A stretch of DNA of 37,281 nucleotides from Burkholderiales bacterium (lineage in GTDB: Bacteria > Pseudomonadota > Gammaproteobacteria > Burkholderiales > Burkholderiaceae_C). Of the stretch, positions 19,608-28,561 are shown piece by piece. The notes beneath the pieces are model-generated. The model was not told the origin of the DNA. It saw only the letters and a list, made by a program, of their open reading frames with translations, and did not search any database. Made by a program: the position numbers and the translations under genes. Positions within the stretch are counted from its first letter, which is position 1. Every line of letters begins with the position of its first letter. The stretch is taken from NCBI GenBank assembly GCA_018971105.1, contig JAGWVB010000009.1, forward strand, positions 1 to 37,281, written 5' to 3'.

Positions 19608-21169
19608 GGACGAGCAAACCCAAGCCGATGGCGCTGGACGCGCCGTTGCCGCTCGAACACCGCCCCGGCGAACATCTGCCGGGACCGAGCGACTGGTCGT
19701 TCGAGCTCATCGAGACCTATCACCGCGTGATCCGCGCCACGGCCGAGCGCTTCGGCCTCGACACCTATCCGAACCAGCTCGAGATCATCACCGCCGAGCA
19801 GATGATGGATGCCTACGCCAGCGTCGGCATGCCGGTGAATTACCGCCATTGGAGCTACGGCAAGGAATTCATTGCGACCGAGAAGAACTACAAGCGCGGC
19901 CACATGGGCCTGGCCTACGAGATCGTCATCAATTCGAATCCCTGCATCAGCTACCTGATGGAGGAGAACACGATGGCGATGCAGGCGCTGGTGATCGCCC
20001 ATGCCGCCTACGGCCACAACAGCTTCTTCAAGGGCAATTACCTGTTCCGCATGTGGACCGACGCGGCGTCGATCATCGACTACCTGGTCTACGCCAAGAA
20101 CTACGTCGCCGCCTGCGAGGAGAAATACGGTCTCGACACGGTCGAGGCCTTCCTCGACAGCTGCCATGCGCTGTCCAACCACGGCGTCGACCGCTACCGC
20201 CGCCCCAGCCGCAAGAGCCTGGCGCAGGAACTCGCCGACCGCATCGACCGCGAGTCCTACGCGCAGCGCCAGGTCAACGACCTGTGGCGCACGCTGCCGC
20301 GGCGCGCCGAGAAGGAGGACAGCGCGCCCGAGGCCAAGCGCTTCCCCGACGAGCCGCAGGAGAACCTGCTCTACTTCATCGAGAAGAACGCGCCGCTGCT
20401 CGAGCCCTGGCAGCGCGAGGTCGTGCGCATCGTGCGCAAGGTCGCGCAGTATTTCTATCCGCAGCGCCAGACCCAGGTGATGAACGAGGGCTGGGCCACG
20501 TTCTGGCACCACAAGCTGCTGAACACGATGTACGACGACGGCTTCCTCACCGACGGCGTGATGGTCGAATGGCTGACCTCGCACACGAACGTGATCTACC
20601 AGCCCCCGGTCGGCCACCGCGCCTACAGCGGCATCAATCCCTATGCGCTGGGCTTTGCGATGTACACCGACATCAAGCGCATCTGCGACGCGCCCACCGA
20701 CGAGGACCGCGAATGGTTCCCCGAGATCGCCGGCAAGCCCTGGCTGCCGACGCTCGACCACGCGATGCGCAATTTCAAGGACGAGAGCTTCATCGGCCAG
20801 TACCTCAGCCCCAAGCTGATGCGCGAGCTGCGCCTGTTCGCGATCACCGACGACGAGCATCAAACCGAACTCGAGGTCAGCGCGATCCACGACGACAGCG
20901 GCTACCGCCGCGTGCGCGAGGCGCTGTCGCACCAGTACGACCTCGGTTCGCGCGAACCGAACATCCAGGTCTGGAACGTCAATCTGCGCGGCGACCGATC
21001 GCTGACCCTGCGCCATTTCCAGCACAACGACCGCCCGCTGCACGACAGCGGCCAGGAGGTGCTCAAGCATGTGGCGCGGCTGTGGGGCTTCGGCGTCCAG
21101 CTCGAAAGCGTCAACGCCAAGGGCGACATCACCAAGCGCTGGGCCGTGCCGGCGCCGCCGACACCCTGA
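19604..21169 (+). CDS. SpoVR family protein (YcgB-like)
   Basis: YRHWSYGKEFIATEKNYKRGHMGLAYEIVINSNPCISYLMEENTM; NEGWATFWHHKLL; ATGA overlap with yeaH stop. Confidence 0.95.
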   Translation: MRTSKPKPMALDAPLPLEHRPGEHLPGPSDWSFELIETYHRVIRATAERFGLDTYPNQLEIITAEQMMDAYASVGMPVNYRHWSYGKEFIATEKNYKRGHMGLAYEIVINSNPCISYLMEENTMAMQALVIAHAAYGHNSFFKGNYLFRMWTDAASIIDYLVYAKNYVAACEEKYGLDTVEAFLDSCHALSNHGVDRYRRPSRKSLAQELADRIDRESYAQRQVNDLWRTLPRRAEKEDSAPEAKRFPDEPQENLLYFIEKNAPLLEPWQREVVRIVRKVAQYFYPQRQTQVMNEGWATFWHHKLLNTMYDDGFLTDGVMVEWLTSHTNVIYQPPVGHRAYSGINPYALGFAMYTDIKRICDAPTDEDREWFPEIAGKPWLPTLDHAMRNFKDESFIGQYLSPKLMRELRLFAITDDEHQTELEVSAIHDDSGYRRVREALSHQYDLGSREPNIQVWNVNLRGDRSLTLRHFQHNDRPLHDSGQEVLKHVARLWGFGVQLESVNAKGDITKRWAVPAPPTP

Positions 21170-21230
21170 ACCCGGGGGGCCGGAGCGGCCCTAAACCCAC
21201 TGTTGGTACGGTGATTTCGGTCGGGCTCCT

Positions 21231-21243
21231 GGACAAAATGTCC
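21231..21243. promoter_or_regulatory. palindrome immediately upstream of gntR-type gene, candidate operator
   Basis: GGACA-AAA-TGTCC, 2 nt before the ATG. Confidence 0.35.
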
Positions 21244-21245
21244 TG

Positions 21246-21920
21246 ATGGACAACGGCTACCGACCGCAGACGCTGCAGGAGCAGGCGGCCGCGCAATTGC
21301 GGACGATGCTGGTCGAAGGCCGCATCGAGCCCGGCACCCGGCTCAACGAGCGACAGCTCGCGTTGACGCTGCGCGTCTCGCCCACGCCGCTGCGCGAGGC
21401 GATGGCGCTGCTGGCCGCCGAGGGCCTGCTCGAACTGCTGCCCAGCCGCGCCGCGGTCGCGGTCAAGCTCGGCGCCGACGACATCCGGCACAGCTTCGAG
21501 CTGCTGGCGATGCTCGAATCGCAGGGCGGCGAGCTGGCGGCCGGGCGCATCGACGAGGCGGCGCGCGACGCCTTGCTGGCGCTGCACCGCGAACTGCGCG
21601 CCTGCCACGCGCGCGGCGATCTCTCGGGCTATTGCCGCATCGACGAGCGCATCCACGCCGCCATCAACGCCGCCGCGGCGAATCCGCTGCTGACCGAAGC
21701 GCATCGATCGATCTGCGGCCGCGTCCAGCATCTGCGCTTTCGCGCGCTGCAGGACCCGGTGCTCTGGCGCCAGGCGCTGGTCGAGCACGAGGAGATGATG
21801 GCCGCGCTGGCGGCGCGCGACGGTGCGGCGCTGGGTGCGCTGCTGCGCTCGCATCTCGAGCGCAAGCGCGAGGTGCTGCTGGCGCGCCTGCACGCCCAGG
21901 CCTGCCAGCTCAACGGCTGA
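21246..21920 (+). CDS. GntR family transcriptional regulator, FCD domain
   Basis: QAAAQLRTMLVEGRIEPGTRLNERQLALTLRVSPTPLREAMALLAAEGLLEL; FCD-like C-terminus. Confidence 0.93.
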   Translation: MDNGYRPQTLQEQAAAQLRTMLVEGRIEPGTRLNERQLALTLRVSPTPLREAMALLAAEGLLELLPSRAAVAVKLGADDIRHSFELLAMLESQGGELAAGRIDEAARDALLALHRELRACHARGDLSGYCRIDERIHAAINAAAANPLLTEAHRSICGRVQHLRFRALQDPVLWRQALVEHEEMMAALAARDGAALGALLRSHLERKREVLLARLHAQACQLNG

Positions 21921-21968
21921 GGCGGCGGCGCTTCTGGCGCCGACCTAGCAATAACCCGGGTTGAAGCC

Positions 21969-22021
21969 GATAGTCGCGCAAATTGCGCGATTGCCGCGCA
22001 GCGATTGCCCATTCGACTATC
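21969..22021. promoter_or_regulatory. nested inverted repeats between gntR and shikimate dehydrogenase gene, candidate operator region
   Basis: Outer GATAGTCG (21969-21976)/CGACTATC (22014-22021); inner palindrome TCGCGCAA-A-TTGCGCGA (21974-21990); direct repeat GCGATTGCC at 21987 and 22001. Confidence 0.5.
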
Positions 22022-22064
22022 CAAGGGACTAATCTCTCGCGTCCCGACGGCGAATGGAAACGCA

Positions 22065-22919
22065 ATGACCCGCATCACCGGCACGACCCGCGTGTTCTAC
22101 ATCCTCGGCGATCCGGTCGCCCAGGTGCGCGCGCCCGAGGTCTACAACCACCTGTTCGAACGCCATGGCATCGACGCCGTCGTCGTGCCGCTGAAGCTGC
22201 CGGCCGCAGCGCTGGCGGGCTTCCTGCAGCAGGGCATGAAGGCCGAGAACCTCGGCGGCTTCTGGGCCACGATCCCGCACAAGGGCGCCCTGGCCGAACA
22301 GCTGCAACCGACCGACCCGGTGGCCCAGGTTGCGGGCGCCGTCAACGCCGTGCGGCGCCTGGCCGACGGCCGGCTCGAGGCCCGCCTGTTCGACGGCATC
22401 GGCTTCGTCAAGGGGCTCGATCACTTCGGCATCGCGGTCGAGGGCCGGCGCGTGCTGGTCGTCGGCGCCGGCGGCGGCGGCCATGCCGTGGCGGCGGCGA
22501 TGGCGCAGCGCGGACCGGCGCGGCTCGCCGTCTACAACCGCACGCGCGACCGCGCCGCGGCGCTGGTGGCGCGGCTGCAGCCGCTCGTCGGCGCGGCCGC
22601 CGTCGTCGCCGACAGCGCCGACCCGGCCGGCTACGACCTGGTCGTCAACTGCACCTCGCAGGGCCTGAAACCGGGCGACCCGCTGCCCTTCGAGCCGCGG
22701 CGCGTCGATGCCGGCGCCGCCGTCGTCGACATCATCATGAGCCGCGAGCCGACGCCGCTGCTTGCCGCCTGCCGCGCCCGCGGGCTGCGCGCCGAGGCCG
22801 GCTTCGAGATGCTCGTGCAGCAGGTGCCCGAATACCTGCGCTTCTTCGGCTTCGACGATCTCGCGCTGAAGCTGCAGGCCGACCTCGGCGAGGTGCGCAC
22901 GCTGCTCGCGCCGAAGTGA
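22065..22919 (+). CDS. shikimate/quinate dehydrogenase family protein (AroE-like)
   Basis: FYILGDPVAQVRAPEVYNHLF, GFWATIPHK, VLVVGAGGGGHAVAAAMA, VVNCTSQGLKPGDPLP. Confidence 0.9.
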   Translation: MTRITGTTRVFYILGDPVAQVRAPEVYNHLFERHGIDAVVVPLKLPAAALAGFLQQGMKAENLGGFWATIPHKGALAEQLQPTDPVAQVAGAVNAVRRLADGRLEARLFDGIGFVKGLDHFGIAVEGRRVLVVGAGGGGHAVAAAMAQRGPARLAVYNRTRDRAAALVARLQPLVGAAAVVADSADPAGYDLVVNCTSQGLKPGDPLPFEPRRVDAGAAVVDIIMSREPTPLLAACRARGLRAEAGFEMLVQQVPEYLRFFGFDDLALKLQADLGEVRTLLAPK

Positions 22920-22955
22920 TCCCCCCGACCCCCCCCCCCAGAACGGAGACAAACC

Positions 22956-24101
22956 ATGAATCCCATCCGACGCCTGCTGCTCGCCGCCGCGTTCAGCCTC
23001 ACCGCCTACGCCGGCGCCCAGGCCGCCGAGCCGATCAAGATCGCCGCCCTCGTCGAGCTCTCGGGCGCGGGCGTGACCTCGGGCACCAACTTCGCCAACG
23101 GGGTCGAGCTCGCGGTCAAGGAGATCAACGCCGCGGGCGGCATCCTGGGCCGGCCGCTGCAGCTCAGCGTCTCGGACACGCAGAGCAATCCGGGCGTGGC
23201 CAAGGGGCTGGCGCAGAAGGCCGTCGACGACGACGTCTTCGCCGTCTTCGGCCCCGTGTTCTCCGGCTCCATCCTCGTCAGCATGAACGAGACGCGGCGC
23301 GCCGGGGTGCCCAACTTCACCGGCGGCGAGGCCTCGGAGATCACCAAGCAGGGCAACCCGTACATCTTCCGCACCAGCTTCACGCAGGACTCGGCGATGC
23401 CGCGCGTCGCGCGCTACATCGCGCAGACGCTGAAGGCGAAGACGCTGGCGCTCATCTACGTCAACAACGACTACGGCAAGGGCGGGCGCCAGGCGCTGCT
23501 CTCGGCGCTCGCGCCGCTGGGCATCTCGGTCATCGCGGACGTGTCGACCGAACAGGGCCAGCTCGACTTCTCGGCCGCCGCGCTCAAGGTCAAGCAGAGC
23601 AACGCCGACGTCGTCTTCGTCTACACGAACGAGGAAGAGGCGGCGCGCGCGCTGCGCGAGCTGCACAAGCTCGGCATCACGAAGCCCATCGTCGGCGAGA
23701 CCGTGCTGACGAGCCAGAAGGTGATCGAGCTCGCCGGCGACGCCGCCAACGGCGCCATCGCCCACGTCGGGCTCACCGTCGACGCGCCGATCCCGGGCCT
23801 GCAGGTCTTCCGCTCCAAGTTCGAGAAGGCCTTCAAGTACACGCCCGATCACAACGGCATCAAGGGCTACACCGGCGTGTACCTGATGAAGGCCGCGATC
23901 GAGAAGGTCGGCAAGGTCGACCGCAAGGCCGTCGCGCAGGCGCTGCACGGGCTGAAGGTGACGGTGGCGCAGCAGCCCGGCGTGCTGATGGACGTCAGCA
24001 TCGACGCCCACGGCGACATCGACCGCGAGAGCTTCATGACCCAGGTGCAGGGCGGCAAGCAGGTCGTCACGGCCATCCTGCCGGCACTGGGCACGAAGTA
24101 A
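22956..24101 (+). CDS. branched-chain-amino-acid-type ABC transporter substrate-binding protein
   Basis: Signal peptide; IKIAALVELSGAGVTSGTNFANGVELAVKEINAAGGILGRPLQLSVSDTQSNPGVAKGLAQK. Confidence 0.93.
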   Translation: MNPIRRLLLAAAFSLTAYAGAQAAEPIKIAALVELSGAGVTSGTNFANGVELAVKEINAAGGILGRPLQLSVSDTQSNPGVAKGLAQKAVDDDVFAVFGPVFSGSILVSMNETRRAGVPNFTGGEASEITKQGNPYIFRTSFTQDSAMPRVARYIAQTLKAKTLALIYVNNDYGKGGRQALLSALAPLGISVIADVSTEQGQLDFSAAALKVKQSNADVVFVYTNEEEAARALRELHKLGITKPIVGETVLTSQKVIELAGDAANGAIAHVGLTVDAPIPGLQVFRSKFEKAFKYTPDHNGIKGYTGVYLMKAAIEKVGKVDRKAVAQALHGLKVTVAQQPGVLMDVSIDAHGDIDRESFMTQVQGGKQVVTAILPALGTK

Positions 24102-24120
24102 GGGCAGCGGAGCGCGCGCC

Positions 24121-24945
24121 ATGAGCCTGTTCGACGAGCCCAAGATCGACAGCCATTGCCATGTGCTCGACCCCGCGCGCTTCCCCTACCCGGCCGACAT
24201 GGCGTACCGCCCGGCGGGGCAGGAGGTCGCGCCGCTGGAGCAGTACCTGCAGGTGATGGATGCCTACGGCATCCGCCATGCGCTGATGGTGGGGCCGAAC
24301 TCGGGCTACGGCCTCGACAACCGCTGCCTGCTCGACGCGCTGGCGCGCGGCGCCGGGCGCTTCAAGGGCATCGCGGTCGTCCCGCCGACGATCACGCGCG
24401 ACGAGCTGATCGAGCTGCGCGCCGGCGGCGTCATCGGCCTGGCCTTCAACGCGACGCTGCTCGGCACCGAGTACTACCAGGGCTGCGGTCCGCTGCTGCG
24501 CAGCCTGGCCGACCTGGGCATGCTGGTCTCGCTGCAGGTCGAGCGCGACCAGCTCGTCGAGCTGCGCGGCCTCATCGAACGCAGCGAGGTGCGCGTGCTG
24601 ATCGACCATGGCGGGCGCCCGGCGCCCGGCGCCGGCGTCGAACAGCCGGGCTTCAGGGCGCTGCTCGAACTCGCGCGCACCGGCCGCGTCGCGGTCAAGC
24701 TCTCGGGCTTCCAGAAGTACTCGGCCTTGCCGCCGCCGTACGCCGACATCGGCCCCTTCCTGGCCGCGCTGCTCGAGGCCTACACGCTGGACGCCTGCCT
24801 CTGGGCCAGCGACTGGCCCTTCCTGCGCGCGCCGCAGCGGCTCGATGTCGGCCCGCTGCTGCGCATCATCGAGCGCCTGCTGCCCGACCCGGCCGCGCGG
24901 CGCCGGCTGTTCTGGGACACGCCGCAGCGCTGGCTCGGCTTCTGA
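24121..24945 (+). CDS. amidohydrolase family protein (TIM-barrel, 2-pyrone-4,6-dicarboxylate hydrolase-like)
   Basis: PKIDSHCHVLDPARFPYPA, VLIDHGGRPAPG, VAVKLSGFQKYS, CLWASDWPFL. Confidence 0.9.
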   Translation: MSLFDEPKIDSHCHVLDPARFPYPADMAYRPAGQEVAPLEQYLQVMDAYGIRHALMVGPNSGYGLDNRCLLDALARGAGRFKGIAVVPPTITRDELIELRAGGVIGLAFNATLLGTEYYQGCGPLLRSLADLGMLVSLQVERDQLVELRGLIERSEVRVLIDHGGRPAPGAGVEQPGFRALLELARTGRVAVKLSGFQKYSALPPPYADIGPFLAALLEAYTLDACLWASDWPFLRAPQRLDVGPLLRIIERLLPDPAARRRLFWDTPQRWLGF

Positions 24946-24949
24946 ACCC

Positions 24950-24967
24950 CGGGCGCCGGCGCGCCCG
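24950..24967 (+). terminator. hairpin downstream of amidohydrolase gene, possible terminator
   Basis: CGGGCGC-CGGC-GCGCCCG; no U tract. Confidence 0.3.
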
Positions 24968-25050
24968 CGGGTCGGGATTGCGCCGGCCGGTTCAGGGCGC
25001 GGCGCCGGCGGTGGTCCAATGGTGCCTTCACCACCACCGCCAGCCGCACC

Positions 25051-25632
25051 ATGAGCAATCGCCTGACCCAGATCGCGACCCGCACCGGAGACGACGGCAG
25101 CACCGGCCTGGGCGACGGCAGCCGGGTGCCCAAGCATCACCTGCGCGTGGCGGCGATGGGCGATGTCGACGAGCTCAACTCGAACCTCGGCCTGCTGCTC
25201 GCCGAGCCGCTGCCCGCCGATGTGCGCGAACTGCTGGTGGCGATCCAGCACGAGCTGTTCAACCTCGGCGGCGAGCTCTCGATCCCGGGCTACGAGCTGC
25301 TGAAGGCGGCCGCGGTGGTGCAGCTCGACGCGGCGCTCGAGCGCTACAACGCGACGCTGCCGCGGCTGCAGGAGTTCATCCTGCCGGCCGGGACGCGGGC
25401 GACGGCTGTCGCCCATGTCTGCCGCACGGTCGCGCGCCGTGCCGAGCGCGCGGTCGTCGCGCTGGCGGCGATCGAGCCGGTGCACGAGGCGCCGCGGCAA
25501 TACCTGAACCGGCTCTCGGACCTGATGTTCGTGCTCGCCCGCGTCCTCAACCGCGCCCCCGAATGCGGCGGCAGCGGCGACGATGTCTATTGGCGCAGCG
25601 AGCGGCTGGCGCGGGCGGCCGAGGATCGATAG
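25051..25632 (+). CDS. cob(I)yrinic acid a,c-diamide adenosyltransferase (PduO type)
   Basis: TRTGDDGSTGLGDGSRVPK, GDVDELNSNLGLLL, CRTVARRAERAV, YLNRLSDLMFVLARVLNR. Confidence 0.95.
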   Translation: MSNRLTQIATRTGDDGSTGLGDGSRVPKHHLRVAAMGDVDELNSNLGLLLAEPLPADVRELLVAIQHELFNLGGELSIPGYELLKAAAVVQLDAALERYNATLPRLQEFILPAGTRATAVAHVCRTVARRAERAVVALAAIEPVHEAPRQYLNRLSDLMFVLARVLNRAPECGGSGDDVYWRSERLARAAEDR

Positions 25633-25714
25633 CCGGCGCGCGCGGCCGCCGTCGACCGCGCGCCGCCGCATGCGGCACACTCGGCCCCGTTCGACCAGCC
25701 CGGGGGAGACGTCG

Positions 25715-28513
25715 ATGATCGCAAGCCGCCTGCGGCGCGCCGCAGGCGCCGCCGCCCTGCTGCTGGCCGGCGCCTCGGCGCCGGCCGCGGCGCAGGTGAT
25801 GGCCGACCCCTGGCAGCCCTGGTCGAGTGCCGACAGCGCGCATTTCCGCGTCCATTACCGCAGCGCGCAGCGCGCCCAGGCCGAGGCCGTGGCCGCCGCC
25901 GCCGAGCGCGCCTGGCCCAGCGTCACGGGCCGCCTGCAATGGCGGCCCGCGGGGCGCACCGACATCGTCGTCCATACCGAGTCCGACCTCGCCAACGGCG
26001 ACGCGACGGCGCTGCCGTACAACGAGATCGGCGTCTACCTCGCGCCGCCCGACGACGGTGAACTGCTCGACGACAGCGCCTGGCTCGATCTGCTGCTGCG
26101 CCACGAATACAGCCATGTGGTCCAGTTCGACGAGGTGCGCGGCGCGCCGCGCTGGCTCCAGGCCGTGTTCGGACGCTGGCCCTGGTTCGTGCCCAACCTG
26201 CTGCAACCGGGCTGGGCGATCGAGGGTCTGGCCGTGAGCGGCGAAGGCGACCCCGCGGCCGGCCGCGGCCGGCTGCGCGGCCCGCTGTACGAAGCCTGGC
26301 TGCGCGCCGATCGCCGCCACGGCTTCATCGGCCTGGCCGAGCTCAACGCCGACGGCCGCGCGCTGCCGGTGACCAAGCAGTATCTGTACGGCGCCTATTT
26401 CTACGATTTCCTGGCGCGCCGCTACGGCGCCGACAAGATCCCGGCCTGGGTCGCGAACTACAGCGGCAACCTGCTGCCGCGCCTTTACAGCAACCCGCTG
26501 CCGCTCACCGGCAAGACGATGGATGCGCTGTGGGCCGAGTTCCTCGCCGACCTCGCGCAGCAGGTCGATGCGCGTGCCGGTGCGCCGCAGCCCGAGGCCC
26601 TGGGAGCACGCCTGCTCGGTCCGGTCTTCGACATCCCCTCGGTCGTCGCCCTGCCCGGCGGCGCCCTGCTCGCGGTCGTCGACGATGGCTGGCAGGCACG
26701 GCGCATCGTGCGCATCGCCGCCGACGGCAGCCGGCGCGACGGCCCGCGCGTCGACCCCGCCGCACGCCTGACGGTCAACGCGACCGGCGCCGTCCTCGTC
26801 ACCCAGCCCGACCTGTGCCGGATCACCGACCTCGCCTACGACGTCTACCGCCTCGAGGGCGACCGCCTCGTCCAGCTCAGCCACTGCGCCCACCTGCGGC
26901 GCGCGATCACGCTCGGCTCCGAAGTGCTGGCGCTGCAGCTCGACGCCGGCGCGACCCGGCTCGTGCGGCTCGAGGCGGGCGGCGCCGTGACGCCGCTGTA
27001 CCAGCCGCCGCCGGGCACCGACCTGATCGATCTCGCCGCCGCCGGAGCGGGCCGCCGCGTCGCCCTCATCAGCCACCACGACGCCGACTGGCGCCTGATC
27101 GAGATCGACCTCGACCACCCGGGCGCGGCGCCGCGCACCCTCGTGCAGCGCGCGGCGCCGCTGCTGTCGCTGCGCCGCGGGCGCGACGGCCTCGAGTTCA
27201 TTGCCGCCGTCGACAACCGGCTCGAGGTCTGGCGTCTGGCCGGCGCCTCGATCGAGCGCCTGACGCGCAGCGATACCGCGGTCGTCGCCCAGGGCGGCAG
27301 CGGCTCCGACGGCAGCCTGGCCACCGTCGTCGTCGCTGCCGGCGGCTATGAGCTGCACCGCCTGGCCGCGCCGCGGCCGCTGCAGACCCTGCCCGCCGAT
27401 GCCGGTGCGCCGGCGGCCGTCGCGGCGGCGCCTGCCACCGTCGCCGTGCTCGGGCCGGCACGCCCCTACGCGGCCTGGCGCAGCGTCTATCCGCGCGCCT
27501 GGATGCCGGCCGTGACGCTGGACCGCGGACTGCGCGCCTGGGGCGCGACGACCTACGGCAGCGACGCGCTGGCCTGGCACCAGTACGCGGCGACGGCGCA
27601 ATGGGAGACGCAGACGCGGCAGTGGCTGGGCAGCGCCGAATACCTGTTCTGGCAGACCGCGGGACTGGCCGTGAGCCGCACGCTGTCGACGCTCGAGGTC
27701 GCCGGCGACCGGCCCGTCGTCTACGACCAGCGCACCCAGGCCCAGGGCATCGTCGTGCTGCCGCTGGACCGCCTCGAGCGCCGCATCCACCTCGGCGCCG
27801 GCGCCGCGCTCGACCGCACGCTGCGCACCGACCGCACGGCCGGCACGGTGACGCGGCTGCAGGACCAGCGCCTGCTCGCGCTGCTGGCGCAAGTCGACAG
27901 CAGCATCGGCAACTGGTATTCGGAAGGCCCGAACCGCGGCCTCACGGCGAGCCTGCAGTACGAGACCTACCGCCCCTTCGCCGGCGCCGACCCGGCGCGC
28001 TACGACGGCGCCGTCACGCGCGCCGACCTGCGCGGCTACCTGCCGCTGGGCCGCAGCGTGCTCGCGCTGCGCGCGACCGAGGTGCGCGCCAGCGGCCGCA
28101 CGGCGCCGTTCCAGCTCGGCGGCGCGAACGACCCGCTGCTGCAGCTCGGCCCGCTGCTCGACAGCCGCACGCTCGCGCTGCGCGGCTACGACGGCCACGA
28201 CGCGGCGCTGCGCGGCGCGAACGCGGCGGTGGCGAGCGTCGAATGGCGCATGCGGCTGTCCGACATCGACCGCCATGCGATGGTGCCGGCGCTCGGCATA
28301 GCCCGCCTCTCGGCCACCGCCTTCGTCGACGTCGGCGGCGCCTGGAACCAGGGCCATGGACCCGCGGGCTGGCATCGCGGCGTCGGCTTCGAGCTGCTGG
28401 GCGAAATCAAGATCGCCTACGCGCTGCCGCTGCTGCTGCGCCTGGGCCTGGCGCAGGGCCTCGACGCCCCGCGCGGCATCCACGGCTACCTGACGCTGGG
28501 CCGTTCGTTCTAG
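25715..28513 (+). CDS. predicted outer-membrane HExxH metalloprotease-like protein with propeller-like middle and beta-barrel-like C-terminus (932 aa)
   Basis: Signal peptide; LLLRHEYSHVVQFDEV + GWAIEGLAV; C-terminal LALRGYDGHDAALRGANAAVASVEWRMRL and terminal YLTLGRSF. Confidence 0.8.
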   Translation: MIASRLRRAAGAAALLLAGASAPAAAQVMADPWQPWSSADSAHFRVHYRSAQRAQAEAVAAAAERAWPSVTGRLQWRPAGRTDIVVHTESDLANGDATALPYNEIGVYLAPPDDGELLDDSAWLDLLLRHEYSHVVQFDEVRGAPRWLQAVFGRWPWFVPNLLQPGWAIEGLAVSGEGDPAAGRGRLRGPLYEAWLRADRRHGFIGLAELNADGRALPVTKQYLYGAYFYDFLARRYGADKIPAWVANYSGNLLPRLYSNPLPLTGKTMDALWAEFLADLAQQVDARAGAPQPEALGARLLGPVFDIPSVVALPGGALLAVVDDGWQARRIVRIAADGSRRDGPRVDPAARLTVNATGAVLVTQPDLCRITDLAYDVYRLEGDRLVQLSHCAHLRRAITLGSEVLALQLDAGATRLVRLEAGGAVTPLYQPPPGTDLIDLAAAGAGRRVALISHHDADWRLIEIDLDHPGAAPRTLVQRAAPLLSLRRGRDGLEFIAAVDNRLEVWRLAGASIERLTRSDTAVVAQGGSGSDGSLATVVVAAGGYELHRLAAPRPLQTLPADAGAPAAVAAAPATVAVLGPARPYAAWRSVYPRAWMPAVTLDRGLRAWGATTYGSDALAWHQYAATAQWETQTRQWLGSAEYLFWQTAGLAVSRTLSTLEVAGDRPVVYDQRTQAQGIVVLPLDRLERRIHLGAGAALDRTLRTDRTAGTVTRLQDQRLLALLAQVDSSIGNWYSEGPNRGLTASLQYETYRPFAGADPARYDGAVTRADLRGYLPLGRSVLALRATEVRASGRTAPFQLGGANDPLLQLGPLLDSRTLALRGYDGHDAALRGANAAVASVEWRMRLSDIDRHAMVPALGIARLSATAFVDVGGAWNQGHGPAGWHRGVGFELLGEIKIAYALPLLLRLGLAQGLDAPRGIHGYLTLGRSF

Positions 28514-28561
28514 GGTGGCGGGCGGGCGGCCGCGGCGTGGCCTCGGATGAGCGCCGCGGCC

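Noticed and set aside
22029-24143. 704-aa minus-strand ORF
   Set aside because: Antisense shadow of the aroE-like and ABC binding-protein genes.
25547-28483. 978-aa minus-strand ORF opposite the HExxH/barrel gene
   Set aside because: Shadow frame rich in R/A/Q/H/G; the plus strand has a signal peptide and coherent motifs.
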